Of a stretch of 62,000 bases of DNA, positions 44,150 to 54,768 are shown piece after piece (positions within the stretch are counted from its first letter, which is position 1; each line of letters starts with the position of its first letter). Origin of the DNA: Symbiodinium natans (taxonomy: Eukaryota; Sar; Dinophyceae; Suessiales; Symbiodiniaceae); contig CAJNDS010000307.1 of the NCBI GenBank assembly GCA_905221605.1, forward strand, positions 2,501 to 64,500. Reading direction: 5' to 3'. The translations under genes and the position numbers were made by a program. The notes beneath the pieces were generated by a model, which ran no database searches, was not told where the DNA came from, and worked only from the letters and a program-made list of their open reading frames with translations.

Positions 44150-44430
44150 GTCAGAAAACTATTCGCCTACTGGCGATTGATTCGCGCACCACGCATTGGC
44201 AAACTTGGCCGCAGATTCGCGCACCAGCAGCTTCGTGCACTGGATGGCGGATTCGTACCCAGGAGATTCGCACACTAGAGCGGCTGATTCGCGCAATGGA
44301 GCGGCGGATTCGCACACTGGAAGATCAACGCACTGGCGCGGCAGATTCGTACTGAAGCGGCGGCGGCGGACAGGCAGATTCGCGGGGGACTCGCACATTT
44401 GCGTCATGTGAGTGGCGAATTCGCGCACCG
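44150..44430. repeat. Degenerate tandem repeat (GCGGATTCGCACACTGG)n
   Basis: About 14 diverged copies of a roughly 18-22-bp unit centred on GATTCGCGCAC/GATTCGCACAC. The frames through it give Arg/Ser/Cys-rich peptides on both strands and are not taken as genes. Confidence 0.8.
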
Positions 44431-44857
44431 GTAGCTTCTCGCACAATGACAGGCAAAATCCTAAGGAAGGTGTGTGGAAATAATCTTGGAAAGAAATTGC
44501 GAAGCCCAAGCCCGAAAATGAGGTGACAAGCCCGCACCCCTAAGAGGAGATGGTGCTACGGTGGAAACCTGATCGATACCCTAGATGATCTTCTTTCGCA
44601 GGCGGATTGGCCCAGGCCAGAATTAAGGGCACTCCCCCGCACCTTTCTTGTGCTTTCAGCAACCGAAAGTTCCTCTTTCTTGCAGGGTGAGCCGTGAGCT
44701 TCCGTATATCAGCGCGGAACTAAGCCGAGGCACATATTCATAGCAAAAGAAAACGTCTGCTGCGGTAGCACGATTGGTGCCTCCCGTTCACCTCGGAACA
44801 CAAAAGCGGCCCATGAAGCGTTACTCAAAAATGTTTGCTCTCTCATTGAACTTGGCT

Positions 44858-45235
44858 TCATAGACCCAAACTTTCCGTTCGCAGAACCCTCACGGTATCT
44901 TTGCTGCACAGCATGACACCTTCATCAGTTCCCTTGGAGGGCAGGCAAGCGTAAAGTAGGTTCTTAGGGAATCCGAGCTCAAGATAAATCAACTCAAACT
45001 GCCACCGCGTCTTTTGCAGGCACACATTTGTCACCGAGCCGCAGCCTGTGACTACTCCCGAGTCTTCCGGGAGGTTGCTGGTGGTGCTCAGCCAGCTGCG
45101 AGCGCTGTAGAACTCAGAATAGTCTCCGTCGACCTTAACCGCTTCGCATCACTTCTGCGAAGAGCGAAGTGAAACGATGCTCTCCGGGCGCTCCAGCGTG
45201 TCATTCTGCAGCCAAGACACCAAATCCTGGAAGGC
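44858..45235 (-). CDS. Unnamed gene, last two exons
   Basis: Exon 45235-45176 is exactly 20 codons (AFQDLVSWLQNDTLERPESI) between a GCGCAG acceptor and a GTTTCA donor. After a 42-nt intron, exon 45133-44858 reads VDGDYSEFYSARSWLSTTSN, then LPEDSGVVTGCGSVTNVCLQ, and runs to a TGA after 91 codons. The phases match at the junction. The C-terminal part has six Cys in all and could be an extracellular or redox domain, but I do not recognise it. It lies about 760 bp downstream of the membrane-protein gene on the same strand. An overlapping plus-strand frame ending at 44914 is judged a shadow. Confidence 0.6.
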
Positions 45236-45997
45236 CTGCGCATGGGGTGCTCCCGCTGTGCTGGAGTAGTCTGTTGGTGCAGACATCTCCTTCCGAGGCT
45301 TTCCATTTCCAAGTCAATGGACAAACTAGACTTGCGAAGAACCCGATACCACTCATGACGCCACGGAGCCTTTCGACCCCGCTTTCAAGCTACAGGGCTG
45401 AAAGTAGCAGTGCCACATCATTTTCTCATTGGAGCAGGCGCAGCGCAGGGTGCAGAGGACGACTGCTTTCAGCTACCTGCTAGGACACCTCGAACGTGTT
45501 CACTTACCTTGAACTTCAAATCAACCGTGGTTTTCCATCCCATCCTAGCTCAATTGCCTAAAACTGTGCCAGCTACATCTACAGCATTCTACGAGGATCT
45601 CTTCCACCTGGCGGGCTTCCTTACAAAGAATTCCCCTCGTCTTATCTACAGCATTCTTTCGCAGTATTCGAATGCCATTGCGACGTGCTCGCAGTGGCAC
45701 TTGCAAGCAAGTTGTTGCACAAGTTGAATAGTCCAATAGTTCTAATAACTCCTGGAGCTGCAGGCTAAGTACCCCTGACCCTGAAAACCCTTGAACTGCC
45801 GGGAGGACGGGGTGAGCGTAACTCGAGAGGAGGCTCCAAACTGTGATTTGCTTCGTCAGGCAATTGCAAATGCAAATTCATGGTCCTCGCCCCTTCAGGC
45901 CTCTGGGCTTCGCGGGCTTGAAGTTTGAAGTTGGCTGAAGCTGATGAACTTGAATGTCTCTCTAGATTCTAGATAGATTCGCAGTTTCCCCGTTTCC

Positions 45998-48900
45998 TCA
46001 GAACAGTGATGAGAGACGATGCTGGACATGGATTCCATCGAACTGTCTAGAGATGTTGGACGCCCTGTCCAGAAGGCTGCTGACCTTAGGCTTCTTCCTC
46101 AGCCATCCGGAGTCCTCTGGGCGATGGACCTTCGGCTGGCCGGAGTCAGCGTATTCCACCATTCCCTGAGGTCTCATTGCATTTCCATCGGATCGTTTTT
46201 TGCATACCAAGCTTAAGCAAAGTTGCTGTAGCTGGCTTAGCTGCTGCTTTGGCCGACGTGAGCGAGATGTTTTCGCTTCCGGCCTGCAGAACGGGCACAT
46301 GGGAGCGGGCAAGGTGGGACGCACAGTCTTGGATTCAGATTGTGCCTTTTCAGACGCGAGTTCGCCATGCCGTGCCTCGCTGAACGCTGCATGCGAGTCG
46401 GAGGCTGCGCTGCTGATCTGGTGCCGATGCGCCTGAGCTTCAGCCGAAGTTGAAGCTGGAAGAACAGCTTGCAAGAGCTCTCCTGCCTGAGCGGCTGAGG
46501 ACCAGCCGAAAACATCCAGGTACAACACCTGCAACGGGGGGATGGTTGGAGAAACTGTGCAGGAAAACTGCTCAGCAGAAATCCTTGACGCACGAGTGAA
46601 GGGAATGCCACACATGCTGTTGGACGGACGAAACGTTTCAAAGCTTGTTTCACGGTTCACTTCTCGACGGTCGCAAGTACAGCGCGCTTGCATCTGCTCA
46701 GTATGGTGCTGAAAGCAGCTGATTTCAAACGTCATTCTCTTCACAACTCAGACTCGCATGTGCAAGTACCGCATTCATCTTCGCAACGAAAAACAAAGTT
46801 CATCTCTACCACGCTGCGCCAGCTTCTCATGACTTCGTCCTTTCGCTGCTATAGGAGTTCGACCTGTAATAAGCAATAAGCGGTTTTTTGTTTTCATACC
46901 TATTGTGGAGGTTGCTTCAAATGGCTTGCTTTGCAGAAGAGTCACTTGATGTTTCATGGATCTTGGTTGGGAACTTTTCCACAAGTTCTATTGTGCAAAA
47001 CTTTCTCCAGCGGCCTCATCAAAAGAAATTAGGCGCCGAGGGGCAGATCGAAAGGCTACAGGAAGACGCGCGCCATTGTGTTCCATATGCATGCGGCAGA
47101 GAGTGTTCATGGTGGTCAAATACCTTGGTGCACACAAATTTTGCAAGATTTCAGGCATTCAGACAGTCACTACATGTCAATACCTCCAACTGCTCAGAGA
47201 ATGCAGCCAGGACGCAGGGCATGTGCCAGAAAAGCGCATACGACCAGTGCCTCTGACTGCCGGTCGCGGCCATCTTCGACCTCAAAAAACATGCAAGCTC
47301 GAAGCATGCTTGCGTTCATGGCGACGGTTTCGTGACTTGCCCTATCAGCAGGCAGGCATCTGCTACAGCACAGACATTGCCCAAATCAGACCAGATGCCC
47401 ATGCCCATCCGGCAAGCGTCGCAATTGCAGGTCCCAGATACAGGAACAACTGCATGAGCCGAAGCTGCCACCACGTCAAAGACATGTCCAGTCGATTCAG
47501 AGTTTCAGCCATGGTCGTCAGCACGACAACACCTGGGCCCAGCATACTCCGGATAGTTGCGGATAGTGGCAAGAATTTGCTGAAGTCCCAACCTTGCTTG
47601 CAGCAAGTGACCACATGCAACAAAGGCTCCGTATGTTGCAGAGGATGGAACCTTCACCTCCGACATGTAGTACGCCAGGATGAAGTAGCTTGCCGCATTC
47701 AGCAGCTGGTTCACCCCAATGCTCATGCAGATTCGCGCGAATGCGTCATAGCTTTGCCAGAACACCATCGCCTGTCGGGCCAGCTTCACATGGCGAAGCT
47801 TCTGCACACCTGCACCGGTATCAAATTGCAAGCTCACAGGTCTTTCTTCACAGTCCCTCAGACAAACATCTCCAACGAATCTTCCGGGCGCTATTGCGCC
47901 AGGTGGCTATGGCCCATCTTGCACCCGAGCTCCGGAATGTCGGCACCCGAGCCCTCCAAGCCCTGAGTTTGAGCAAGAGGGGACGCATGTAAAGTACTCC
48001 TATTTGCCTGGAGGCCCCAGCAGGTAACGGCAATTCAGAGCATGAACTCCGACAAATCAACCACCATGCCAGAAAGACAGCTGTAGCATAGGTCTGGGTT
48101 GTTTTCATTGCTTTCCCAATTGGACATAAGCACCTCTTGCTAGAAGCATTTCGAGTTGTAAAATCCGACCAAAGGCAGATAAGCCGGAGAAATGCCAGTA
48201 ACTTGGGCACGGTCCGTGAAGGACAATTTGTTTTAAAAATCAGGGTGATGCGATTTCCGACCTGGCCCAATGGTGATTCATGGGCCTTCTAAGTCACGTT
48301 GCAAACGCCTGGAAATTGGTTCTTACAGAAAGCAATGTACATGTGCTACAAAAGATGTAGCGGCCGCTTCAGTACATTGGAGGTGGGATGAGCAGCGCAG
48401 CACAAGTTGCATGACTCCCGCTTTGCTCAGACCGCTTGTGATTCCCAAGCGGCCCAAGGATCCACGTGGCGATTCGCCTCTCCAGGCCTGACAGCATCGA
48501 ATCCCAACGCCATGGACTGATTAAAAACATTGCTTCGGATCAACCCTGGCTCCACCTTATGCTAGAGACCGGGGAGGCATCTGCCGCAGCAGGGGCGGCC
48601 TCCTCCGAACATGTTTCTGAGCAGTGTGCATAATAAACGACGACCATGCGCATGGCAAACACTTCTCAATTCTTGCTGTTCGTGCCCCAAGTCCTGCTCG
48701 GCCTCTTCATCTTCTTCGGCGAGGCTTTCTTGGGGGCCCATAGCAAAAGGCACTCCTGAGTCGCTTGGCAAGGCGCAGCAAAAAATTGCGACAACAACCT
48801 GCAGCCTCACAAACCACATTTACCTCGTTCTTTGTCATGGCTGTGACTGTGTTCTGTTCCTCCCTGAAGCCACACATACATAAGCGTACATAAGCGTCGT

Positions 48901-50008
48901 CCAAAATTGTCACAAATTTGGAAAAGGAGCGAAACATCTGTTTTGCCTCCATTCGCTCGAACTCAGAGGCGTAGGTTCGGCATGCCTCGATTTCCTGTTC
49001 AGGGTTGAGATGGGATGAGCAGGATTGTTGCAGGATTGTTGCAGGATTGTTGCAGGATTGTTGCAGGATTGTTGGAGATCAACACGAAGATACCCAGCCT
49101 GCCATGTGGGAATCGGCAGCCGAACCATCTGTGTGAGCAGTCGCGTCTCGAAGCTCTGCGCTGAGACTGCTGCATGCCTTAGCTGGGGCTCATCTCCCGT
49201 GACAGGATGTAGAAGGATGCGAAAGGACTCAGCGTCCGTGAAAGTCTTTCTTTGCTGCCTTCTCCGCTTGCAATCGCGGCGGTGTCCAAGAACCGCAGTC
49301 GTAAAAGGGGCGAGTGATGAAACCGAAGCGTGCAGCCGAGCTTCATGGCCATCCAGATGGAGAGCAAGATGAAGGAAAACGACCCAGCCATTGCCAGCGC
49401 GCTTCCTGTCATCAGCCAGACCTGAACAAAGCAGAAGGCGCTTCCAGGTTGTTAGGGGAAGGGCCCTTGGCAAGGTATCCTTTGGAATAAAGCTGACCAG
49501 ATGGGAACGTGCAAGGTGGTAAAACGTAAGGCACAAAACCCAAGGTCCCTTATTGCAACTTCCATTCTGAGGCGCGGGAGTTGTGTGCGGCAGCTTGCCC
49601 TGGCACCAGAGAGCCACGGTAATCCCGAGTAGCAAGACATTGACCAGCAAGTAGACGTGCATCTTGTATTCCTCATGTGCTAAGACGCGTGGAGACATGA
49701 GGATAAAGAGTCGTTAAACGTTAACATGCAGGCTCAGGACAAGCCCAGCGTGTTGCGGTCACAATGCCTCCGAGAATTCAGACAAGCGACCGTCAATGAA
49801 ATCAGGTCTCGGACATCTTTACGCCACAGCTCGGCTTGGTCGACGCGGAAATTTTGTATCTTCAGGGATTTAACAGGCATTTCAATTCCAACGCCATTTC
49901 CTAAGTCGACGATCTGCCCGGCATCGACTAGGTCTTCGCCTGAAACTCCTTCCGTCGTCGCAAGGCGCGGTCATACAGGAAGTTCTCGCGATTGTACTGG
50001 AAGGCCTC
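45998..50008 (-). CDS. Multi-pass membrane protein of a dinoflagellate-expanded family
   Basis: Exons: 50008-49940, 49859-49791, 49671-49576, 49421-49337, 49166-49099, 48994-48931, 48755-48661, 47801-47612, 47532 to about 47385 and 46528-45998 (stop). The first nine join in phase. Landmarks in order: EAFQYNRENFLYDRALRRRK; NFRVDQAELWRKDVRDLISL; helix YLLVNVLLLGITVALW; helix AMAGSFSFILLSIWMAM; SFETRLLTQMVRLPIPTWQ; ACRTYASEFERM; acidic stretch AEEDEEAEQDLGHEQQEL; YDAFARICMSIGVNQLLNAA then SYFILAYYM; NRLDMSLTWWQLRLMQLFLY then LGPAIATLAGWAWA; VLYLDVFGW. From memory, this order is shared by many unnamed dinoflagellate membrane proteins. At least four helices are visible. The N-terminus lies upstream. 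Five of the eight in-phase donors are GC. The function is unknown. Confidence 0.82.
49020..49076. repeat. 11-bp minisatellite (GGATTGTTGCA)n within an intron
   Basis: Five units with an exact 11-bp period lie in the intron between the sixth-last and fifth-last confirmed exons of the membrane-protein gene (49098-48995). Confidence 0.95.
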
Positions 50009-50096
50009 CTGAGCAGCTGTACTCGTAGCCGTGTAGGTGATAACACGCTTTTGAGAACCACTTCTATCTGTAGCAAAAAAGATATGGCACAGGTAC

Positions 50097-51078
50097 AATC
50101 CGCCGAGGCCTCGGGCCGGAGGTGTATAGGTTGTCAGAACAGGCACCCCCCTCCAAATCCTCCCCCCACACCCAAAGCCCTTTTTCGGACCCCTTTTTTT
50201 GGCCTCAAATGGGTACCCCCCCCCTGGGAAACCGGGTCCGCAAGCGGACGGTTCGCCAGGACCAGAGGCAGTTGAAGCCCCTCCCAGCAGGGCCCCGCCG
50301 TTGTTCACCAACCCCCCACCCCCCCCCCCACCCCCCCCCACCCCGTAGCACAGTGGTACCGTCGTAGTACAAGTGCAGTCGTACAGTAGTAGTACAATTG
50401 TACAGTCGTAGTACAGTTGTAGTAGCACAGTCGTACAGTACTGCAGTAGTACAGAAGTACAGCCGTACAGCAGTGCAGTAGTACAGTAGGACAATAGCAC
50501 AGTACTGCAGTGGCCCCCCCCCCCCCCCCACCCCCCCCACCCCCCCCCCCCCACCCCCCCCACCCCCCCCCCCCCCCCCCCCACCCCCCCACCCCCCCCC
50601 ACCCCCCACCCCCCCCCCCCACCCCCCCCCCACCCCCCCCCCCCCCCCCCCACCCCCCCCCCACCCCCCCCCCACCCCCCCCCCCCCCCAACCCCCCCCC
50701 TACCCCCCCTAACCCCCCCCCCTACCTTGGCATCCTTTGACCTCACGAACGCGTTTAAAACCTTTCAACTATGCTCCAGCGGGGGCGGCGGCTTGAGCCG
50801 ACCCTCCCCCCCCCCCCCCCCCCCCCACCCCACCTCCCCCCTCCCCCCCACCCTGCCAAAAAAGTCGCCTTAAACCTTAAGGGGCCTGGCACCTTGAGCC
50901 CTAAAACTAACCCTCAACCCCAAACCCCAAACCATAAACCATAAACCCGGAACCCTCAACCCTCAACCCTCAACCCAACCCTTATTGCTTGGGGTCCAGC
51001 GACTTTTTCGCTGCGGAATCACCATGCTCACGCGGATGCGCTGGGCCGGGCCGAGGCGGGTCGCGTAGCGTTAAAATT
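50097..51078. repeat. Dispersed element, long copy expanded by C-rich DNA
   Basis: The left edge is ATCCGCCGAGGCCTCGGGCC, and the right edge is GCGTAGCGTTAAAATT after GGCCGAGGCG; both match 23662-23900. Inside are a GTAC-rich minisatellite (50345-50510), about 200 bp of C with spaced A (50515-50720), a second C-rich run (50800-50850) and worn telomere words. It lies just upstream of the first recognised exon of the membrane-protein gene, so it probably sits in an intron or the 5' flank. The Pro- and Gly-rich frames through it are artefacts. Confidence 0.75.
50870..50985 (-). repeat. Degenerate telomere-type repeat, C-strand
   Basis: Words CCCTAAA, CCCTCAA, CCCCAAA and CCATAAA follow one another in 6-7-bp steps. 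This is the complement of the TTTAGGG type, much worn and in opposite orientation to the array at 27887-28336. Confidence 0.75.
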
Positions 51079-51832
51079 AGGACCATGTGGGTACATGTTG
51101 GAAGACGTCCCTTCTGGCATCACGGCTCCCGCTACCCAGCCTTGGCTGCGAACCCGCCTCCTGCAGCGAGGCCTGCGCGAATGCAAAGGCCAGTGTGACC
51201 ATTACAGTCATTACAGTGTCCACAATGATCCACAATGTGCATACAATGCACACAGTGCGCACACATGCAAACAATGTCCTGCGAAGCACTCTGCCATGAC
51301 CGCGGTGGTTTCGGCCAGGGAACACTAAGTTGCCTTGGGAAAACACGGGCGAAACCTGCTCGACATATCGCCGACAATACTTGTGTCACAATGCCTTGCC
51401 ACAACAAACCAAGTGGTCTCTCAAATCGGCGAAAAGCGGACGGCAACTGAAACAAAGCAAACATCTACACGTTCATGTCGATCATGGTTCGACTGTAGCT
51501 CTGTTTCCACTGTAGCTCTGTGTCCCGCAGGAAATGCCAATGCCTCACAGAAGCTGCGTTAGTAGAGGATGGTGTCGTGCCCGCAGTTCTCTCAACGTAC
51601 GGACAGGGCGGGTCACTATCGGACTACTTCATCGAGAGGTATTGACCGGCTTCCGACCGCGAGGTCGTTCGGCCTTGAGCCAATCTGGCTGCATCGGGAC
51701 TTCCATCCGAACAGGCTAAGAAGCACACTGTCCTTGAGTGGCATATGATGTTACATGGCATTCTCAAGGGCAATTCGCAAACCTCTGTGCGGACACATTG
51801 ACCTGCATTCCCGATTCCCTTCTTGTCTCGGC

Positions 51833-52040
51833 CTGGAAGCAGCGCTTGATTGCGGCGTCGGAGAAAGGGTGAGTCAACCACCAGCGGAATCCTGCATGAC
51901 AACTTGCAATCTGAGTGTGATGTACTGATGTACAGAAAAGTTCTTGTAAAGCCGAGCACGATACGCGTCTTCGAACATGGACCACCTACTTCCAAACCAA
52001 GAGGCTTTGCTCGCTCCAGCTCGGCGTGAATCTTGTCAGC
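51833..52040 (-). CDS. Two short exons of an unnamed gene
   Basis: Exon 52040-51990 is 17 codons (ADKIHAELERAKPLGLE) between CCGCCAG and GTAGGT. Exon 51891-51833 (FRWWLTHPFSDAAIKRCFQ) lies between CATGCAG and a GC donor. The phase between them does not match, so a further exon or a different edge is needed. Upstream, PEKLRDNRVVIMALLHRLG weakly recalls the DUF4116 helical repeat (LR.DR.VV..A). These exons may be the 5' part of the membrane-protein gene or a separate gene. Confidence 0.45.
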
Positions 52041-52484
52041 CTGGCGGCAAAAAAAACCGAGCCTATGAAGTAATGCCATGATCACCACCCGGTTGTCCCG
52101 CAGTTTCTCCGGCATTCTCCAACACATCACTGACGTTTCTGCGCCTTGCGACCCAGCTTGGCCGGCAGGTCGGAGAGGCTCTCGAAGCGCTGCCCTAACC
52201 ACAAGGCCTTCCTCAGAGTACCACAAAAAAGTTTTGAATTGGTGACTTCGAATGTGTTCCGACCCCAAAAAGAAACAACATGAGGTCTGCGAAGGCGCGC
52301 TATTAAAGCTCTCCATTTCTGAAATCTCGCTTCTCTCCCTTGAAGGCAAGAGGCGCTCGCAGAGCAGATCGAAGCACCTAAACTCCCCCAACATGTCCCA
52401 AGCTCACAGCAACAGAGGCAACGAATACGTGCAAGAGCTCGATTATCGAAAGCGGCGGCATTATGAATGACTTGCTGCTACTGC

Positions 52485-52562
52485 TTCCGCTACTGCGACT
52501 GCGACTGCTACTGCGACTCGACGACTACTACTACTTCGATTACTTCTACTACTCCTACTGCG
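52485..52562. repeat. (CTGCTA / CTACTG)n trinucleotide-like tract
   Basis: Repeated CTACTGCGACTG and ACTACTACTT words over about 75 bp. Confidence 0.75.
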
Positions 52563-53474
52563 CCTCCAAAGTCTTGGGCGTGAGTTTGGCTTGTGGCAGA
52601 TGGTCAGCCCGCAGCAGCCTCACCTGCGAGGCACTGCCATGGCGCTCATCACAACTCACTACCGCGCACTCCTCAGCTTGCGTTAACCATGCTAGCCGCC
52701 ACACCTCGGGTGATGCTGCAGTCACCGTGAGGGGTTCCGGCTGCTGCAGGGTAACGGATGTCCTTGGGTTAGCCACTTTTGACGGAGTTGTTGCGAGGCT
52801 GCTGCAGCGGCCCTGACTGAGGCGCCAACAGTCCCACGACCTGGCCTGCTTCCAGCAACCCTAGCTCCACGGTTGAACTGAAAAACCTGGGCGAGAAAAC
52901 GATACCGCAGCTGCAAAAACTAATCCTCAGCTATCTCAATCTACTCAATGTAACGGATCTCAAATGCTGCGTGCCAATCACTAGAAGAAGGGAACCATCT
53001 CGCACGGTTGTTTGTACCCTTTGAGCTTTACCCGGCCTCCTGTTTGTCGGTGCGCGGGCCTGTCATCAGCCAAAGCGAGCATCATCGCCGATCGAGCATA
53101 CTCGAGCGTCTGCTAAACAACTTCCGAAAGGAGCCAAGTTGGACAGTCACAAAGCCGAGTTGCCTGCTTGCCCCTGCTACCCTCCCTTGTTGACGGCCGG
53201 TCCTGCAGGCCAGTCTGGACATGAGGTGCCGCCACTGTACCCGGTGTCCGATCCCGATCTGATCCCTATGCTCCCCTCTGATCGCCTTTGATCCCCTCCG
53301 GCCTCCTGCGCTGGCTTTGGGGCCGCTGCCGCCTGGGAGCACCGGCCACCAGCAATGAGCCACAGGGAGGAGCTCAGCTGCCCAGCCTCAACTGACCCAG
53401 GGGCTCCCAGTTTTCTCAGCTCTCAAAGCCCCAGGCCTTCACCAGGACTGAGCCCTTGTGTCTCGTCTCCTCAC

Positions 53475-54149
53475 CAGAGGTGTTGTAGTACAATGTAACA
53501 CAAGTGATGCCCAAGTTCACAGAGAGGTGCTCTAGGCGTGTCGAGCACGTGGGGGCCTCCTTGAAGAGCGGCAACAGCTTCTCCACTGTCTCGTCATCGA
53601 TGCCGAAGCAGTCGCGAAGAAGCTGGCCTTTGCACTTGGGCTCACTACTTCTGCCTACAGTGCCTTCTGCTTTGACTGTTCCTACTGCAGAGCAACATTC
53701 TGTCCCCAAATATTTGGTCCGCCCGTGAGCTTCTCTCATCTGAGATGTGCCTCGAGCAGCACGGCGTGCCGCTTCGCACCGCCTGAGGGCATCCTCCCAG
53801 TCTGCCTTCGGAAGCTGCCAAGGTCGAAAGCGTTGCGAATGCCATAGTGGAATGTGGCCGGTCTCGGGTCTTGCATGGTGCATCGCGACTCATGAGGAAA
53901 CATGCTCCATATCCACAGCCTGTCAAGATTTTCCATGAGCGCACCTCTGAGATGCTGAGAAGGACCACGTCCTGTCACAGAAGAGCCGGACGGTATGGGC
54001 TGCGCAAACACAGGCATTGCAAGTCTTGAGCCCTGGACACTCACGTTGCTCTCCTTGTGTGCTTGATACAGTGACGGCTCGATGCTTGAGATCCAACCAC
54101 CAAAAAAGTCACCCTCGCAGAACTCCGCCAAGGCTTCGTCAATGTCTAC
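53475..54149 (-). CDS. Unnamed gene, at least two exons
   Basis: Exon 54149-54045 is exactly 35 codons (VDIDEALAEFCEGDFFGGWI, then SSIEPSLYQAHKESN) between an AAAGCAG acceptor and a canonical GTGAGT donor. Exon 53634-53475 reads CKGQLLRDCFGIDDETVEKL, then LPLFKEAPTCSTRLEHLSVN and ends in a TCTG|GTGAGG donor; if that donor is not used, the frame stops at 53416. Between them, PWQLPKADWEDALRRCEAAR is a further likely exon after a CTTGGCAG. The residues look soluble and mixed. No domain is recognised. It lies directly downstream of the poly-Gln gene on the same strand. Confidence 0.6.
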
Positions 54150-54392
54150 CTGCTTTGCAGAGTCTGCTCTCCCGCTTCGCATGTTTCAGCCATCTTCGGC
54201 CGTCAATCCCTTCACCTTGGCAATGTGGCCATCTAAAGACAAACCATCTGAACCCTCTTACCGAACACCTCATACGAACACGGATTGGAGGGCGAGCTGC
54301 AGCGATCTCGCTGGTGACGCTAGCAGCATCCGCGTCGCCTACAGGCGTTGTCTTTAGAATACAGCCTCCACACACACTGCATGCGAGTACAA

Positions 54393-54416
54393 ACACACAC
54401 ACACACACACACACAC
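54393..54416. repeat. (CA)n microsatellite
   Basis: About twelve CA units, followed by GACAGACAGAGACA. Confidence 0.95.
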
Positions 54417-54768
54417 AGACAGACAGAGACACACATGCACCGACCAAAGTCGCTAGCCCGGAGTGCCTGGATTCACCGTCGTGAGGAACACGCCAGAGTG
54501 GCGAAACGCAGAACGCGCGGCCTCCAGCCATGTTGCATCATGAGGTAACATCGTAGCTAAGTAGCAGATCTGACCCTGCAGGAGCGCGCTTTTGGTGTTG
54601 AACGGTGTTAAGCTGCCTTGTTTACCTGCTCAGGCGGTGCTGGCAAGCCTGCAGCTCTTGAGCAATGAAGGACTCGCTAGTGGAGTGGCCTCCAGCATAG
54701 AACTGGCAAAGCAGACAAAGCGGACAGACAATAGCGACTTTCCCGCAGACCACCGTGACAGCGCTGAG

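Noticed and set aside
44700-44914. Plus-strand reading ALLKNVCSLIELGFIDPNFP to a stop at 44914
   Set aside because: It is antisense to the terminal exon at 44858-45133, which has matching splice sites and phase.
46240-46300. KHLAHVG shared between a minus-strand frame here and the exon at 58525-58815
   Set aside because: Here the frame conflicts with the terminal exon of the membrane-protein gene, and seven residues alone can agree by chance.
49928-50746. 272-codon Gly/Trp-rich frame and Pro-rich frames on the other strand
   Set aside because: They run through almost pure poly-C with spaced A. Only the part at 49940-50008 is a true exon.
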